A stretch of DNA of 34,765 nt. Origin: Clostridia bacterium. GTDB lineage: Bacteria; Bacillota; Clostridia; Oscillospirales; CAG-272. The notes beneath the pieces were generated by a model that had not been told where the DNA came from, did no database searches, and was given only the letters and a program-made list of their open reading frames with translations. Shown here one piece after another: positions 33,414 to 34,765 of the stretch (positions within the stretch are counted from its first letter, which is position 1; each line of letters begins with the position of its first letter). The DNA lies in the NCBI GenBank assembly GCA_017452335.1, contig JAFTMP010000026.1, forward strand, positions 1 to 34,765, read 5' to 3'. The position numbers and the translations under genes are program-made.

Positions 33414-33446
33414 ACTATTTTTTGTGCAAAATGCACAAAAAATAGT
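33414..33446. promoter_or_regulatory. 33-bp perfect palindrome, operator candidate between hndA and mrp
   Basis: ACTATTTTTTGTGCA and TGCACAAAAAATAGT are exact 15-base complements around AAA. The centre TTGTGCA-AAA-TGCACAA ends 13 bases upstream of the mrp -35 box and about 60 bases upstream of the hydrogenase -35 box. It lies in a 306-base intergenic region that holds both promoters and no gene. It is AT-rich with no T tract beyond the stem, so it is better read as a protein-binding site than a terminator. Confidence 0.6.
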
Positions 33447-33458
33447 TGGAAAGTGCTC

Positions 33459-33487
33459 TTGAAAAAAAGAGAAAAAAGTGGTATACT
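33459..33487 (+). promoter_or_regulatory. Promoter of mrp
   Basis: TTGAAA at 33459-33464 and TATACT at 33482-33487 with a 17-base spacer. Transcription would start near 33494, about 47 bases before the ATG at 33541. The ribosome site AAGGAGA lies seven bases before the start codon. Confidence 0.8.
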
Positions 33488-33540
33488 ATATGGTAATGAT
33501 TGAAATAAAACGTGTGAAAGACACACGGGAAGGAGATAGT

Positions 33541-34377
33541 ATGGCAGAGAATAACGGATGTACTCATGATTGCTCCAGTTGCGGTGCGGATTGCGCTTCC
33601 AGAAAGCCTGAAAGCCTGTTGGTTCCTCAAAATGCAGGCAGTGATATTAAGAAAGTGATCGGTGTGGTATCGGGTAAAGGAGGCGTTGGCAAGTCCTTGG
33701 TGACCTCTATGATGTCTGTGCTCACCCGCAGAAAGGGCTATGAAACGGCAATCTTGGACGCTGACGTGACAGGTCCCTCCATTCCCAAGATCTTTGGATT
33801 GAAGTTTGGAATTGACGGCAACGACGAAGGAATGTTTCCTGCGAAAACCACCACAGGCATCAAAGCCATTTCTGTAAACCTGCTTTTGGAAGACGAGCAG
33901 ACCCCTGTAATTTGGAGAGGTCCTGTGATCGCAGGCACGGTAAACCAGTTCTGGAGCGGCGTGCTGTGGGGAGATGTGGACTATATGTACGTGGATATGC
34001 CTCCCGGAACGGGCGACGTTCCGCTGACGGTCTTCCAAAGCCTGCCGCTTGACGGCATCATCATCGTGACCACTCCCCAGGAGCTGGTATCCATGATCGT
34101 GGCAAAGGCTGTAAAGATGGCAGAGATGATGAACGTACCCGTGCTGGGTATCGTTGAAAACATGAGCTATGTGGAATGTCCCGACTGCGGAAAGCGTATT
34201 CAGGTCTTTGGAGACAGCCATGTGGACGAGGTTGCTGCGCAGTTTGGCTTAAAGGTGCTGGGCAAGATCCCCATGGACCACAAGCTTGCCGCACTTTGTG
34301 ACAAGGGTATTTTGGAGCTGATGGAAAATGACTATTTGAATGATGCTCTGGAAGCTGTTGAAGCTATTGAAAAGTAA
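33541..34377 (+). CDS. mrp: Mrp/NBP35-family P-loop ATPase, Fe-S cluster carrier
   Basis: A 278-residue ATPase. A Cys-rich N-terminus, CTHDCSSCGADC (residues 7-18), is followed by the deviant Walker A KGGVGKS (about 47-53), the ILDADVTGPSIPK segment (about 72-84), VDMPPGTGD, and the C-terminal bridging pair VECPDCGK. These are features of Mrp/ApbC/NBP35 proteins that hold and transfer a [4Fe-4S] cluster. The start at 33541 follows AAGGAGA; a longer in-frame start at 33478 would overlap the promoter. It is divergent from the hydrogenase operon, whose products need many clusters, and shares an operator-like palindrome with it. A direct role in maturing those enzymes is an inference. Confidence 0.9.
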   Translation: MAENNGCTHDCSSCGADCASRKPESLLVPQNAGSDIKKVIGVVSGKGGVGKSLVTSMMSVLTRRKGYETAILDADVTGPSIPKIFGLKFGIDGNDEGMFPAKTTTGIKAISVNLLLEDEQTPVIWRGPVIAGTVNQFWSGVLWGDVDYMYVDMPPGTGDVPLTVFQSLPLDGIIIVTTPQELVSMIVAKAVKMAEMMNVPVLGIVENMSYVECPDCGKRIQVFGDSHVDEVAAQFGLKVLGKIPMDHKLAALCDKGILELMENDYLNDALEAVEAIEK

Positions 34378-34386
34378 AGTAATGAG

Positions 34387-34612
34387 AAGGGGCTGTCGCA
34401 GTTAGATGCAGAAGCCGCGATTTTGCCATCGTCGGCGTACAATGGTACGACAGAGGGCAAAATCATGGCTAAAAAGCTACATATATGGAGAAATCCGCCG
34501 ACGTTTTGTCGACGGATTTCCACTTTATAGGGTAAATTACAATAAAACTATCAGATTTTCACGATGCATTTGATCCGTAGCTTTTGTTCTGCGCTAAGTG
34601 AGACAGCCCCTT
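34387..34612. mobile_element. 226-bp MITE-like element with 14-bp terminal inverted repeats and nested stems
   Basis: AAGGGGCTGTCGCA at 34387-34400 is complementary to TGAGACAGCCCCTT at 34599-34612 with one mismatch. Inside are three further stems: 34413-34470 (AGCC..GATTTTGCC with GGCAAAATC..GGCT), AAAAGCTAC at 34472-34480 with GTAGCTTTT at 34578-34586, and 34486-34522 (an imperfect hairpin ending GTCGACGGATTTCCA). No open frame is evident. Ends of the form GGGGCTGTC are common on Firmicute insertion sequences. No clear target duplication is seen. The TTTTT after the right end could also make it the terminator of mrp. Confidence 0.65.
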
Positions 34613-34625
34613 TTTGGTAAGAAAA

Positions 34626-34765
34626 TCAGTTTGCGGGTGCTTCTGCGGGCGCGTCGGTCTCTGCACTCACTTCCTCTTTTGCGGGCAGGAGCGTACAAGA
34701 ACGCAAGGTGTAGAGATAAATAGTCTGTGCAAAGCCCAGGGTTACGAGATTATCAAGAACGACGA
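34626..34765 (-). CDS. Unrecognised protein, last 45 residues (5' end outside the window)
   Basis: On the minus strand an open frame runs from the window edge to a TGA at 34626-34628. It reads a hydrophobic segment (NLVTLGFAQTIYLYTL) followed by RSCTLLPAKEE and an acidic Ala/Pro-rich tail ending in APAEAPAN. This looks like a membrane-associated protein with a charged tail. I do not recognise the family. It converges with mrp across the MITE-like element. Confidence 0.55.
   Translation of the reverse strand, partial: VVLDNLVTLGFAQTIYLYTLRSCTLLPAKEEVSAETDAPAEAPAN

Noticed and set aside
33414..33446. Rex operator
   Set aside because: The Rex box is TTGTTAA-N4-TTAACAA; the palindrome here is TTGTGCA-N3-TGCACAA with different inner bases and spacing.
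33414..33446. Intrinsic terminator
   Set aside because: The stem is AT-rich, no T tract lies outside it, and it lies between two divergent promoters, where there is no transcript to end.
34370..34625. Target-site duplication flanking the MITE-like element
   Set aside because: The bases on either side (AATGAG and TTTGGTAA) show no convincing direct repeat, so insertion could not be confirmed this way.

Overview
The window looks like chromosomal DNA of an anaerobic, fermentative Firmicute, most likely a gut-type Clostridia/Oscillospiraceae member. The reasons are a FabK-type fatty-acid operon with a four-gene acetyl-CoA carboxylase, a multimeric NADH-linked [FeFe]-hydrogenase locus with its usual clostridial accessory genes, strong AGGAGG ribosome sites, many stop/start overlaps, and no respiratory membrane complexes. 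This placement is inferred from gene content; no rRNA or tRNA gene was seen.

Layout. (1) 1-10654, plus strand: the 3' third of class II fumarase, then hdrB-hdrC-hdrA, four Flx-like genes (MvhD-type FlxD, two Fe-S proteins, and a FAD/NAD-binding FlxA), a soluble fumarate-reductase-type iron-sulfur protein and flavoprotein, and an AspT/SucE-family transporter split by a one-base frameshift. The genes overlap or nearly touch and end at a strong hairpin (10681-10708). (2) 10754-11822, plus: a flavin-reductase-like protein and a NifX/NafY-like small protein with its own near-consensus promoter, closed by a two-way hairpin terminator. (3) 11958-13961, minus: a multi-PAS protein with a C-terminal winged-helix domain. 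(4) 14070-23649, minus: acpP-fabK-fabD-fabG-fabF-accB-fabZ-accC-accD-accA plus an acyl-CoA synthetase, with paired direct repeats over the promoter. (5) 23960-24826, minus: a YdcF/SanA-like membrane protein. (6) 24893-33234, minus: a hydrogenase operon with HndA, B, C and D subunits, two histidine-kinase-type ATPases, two DRTGG-like proteins, a PHP protein and a second, divergent [FeFe]-hydrogenase-like protein. (7) 33541-34377, plus: an Mrp/NBP35 Fe-S carrier read divergently from the hydrogenase operon, with a 33-bp palindrome between them. A 226-bp element with terminal inverted repeats follows, then the end of an unrecognised minus-strand gene.

Main inference. Region 1 reads as a malate-to-succinate module. 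Fumarase would make fumarate, and a soluble FrdAB-like pair would reduce it with electrons delivered through Flx-Hdr from NADH. The HdrA flavin could also split electrons to ferredoxin, and the AspT/SucE-like carrier could export succinate. No membrane anchor or quinone-site subunit is present. The hydrogenase of region 6 uses the same NADH and ferredoxin pools and could dispose of the reduced ferredoxin as H2. The Flx-Hdr-fumarate-reductase coupling is the best candidate here for an incompletely described system. The coupling itself is inference from gene content and order.
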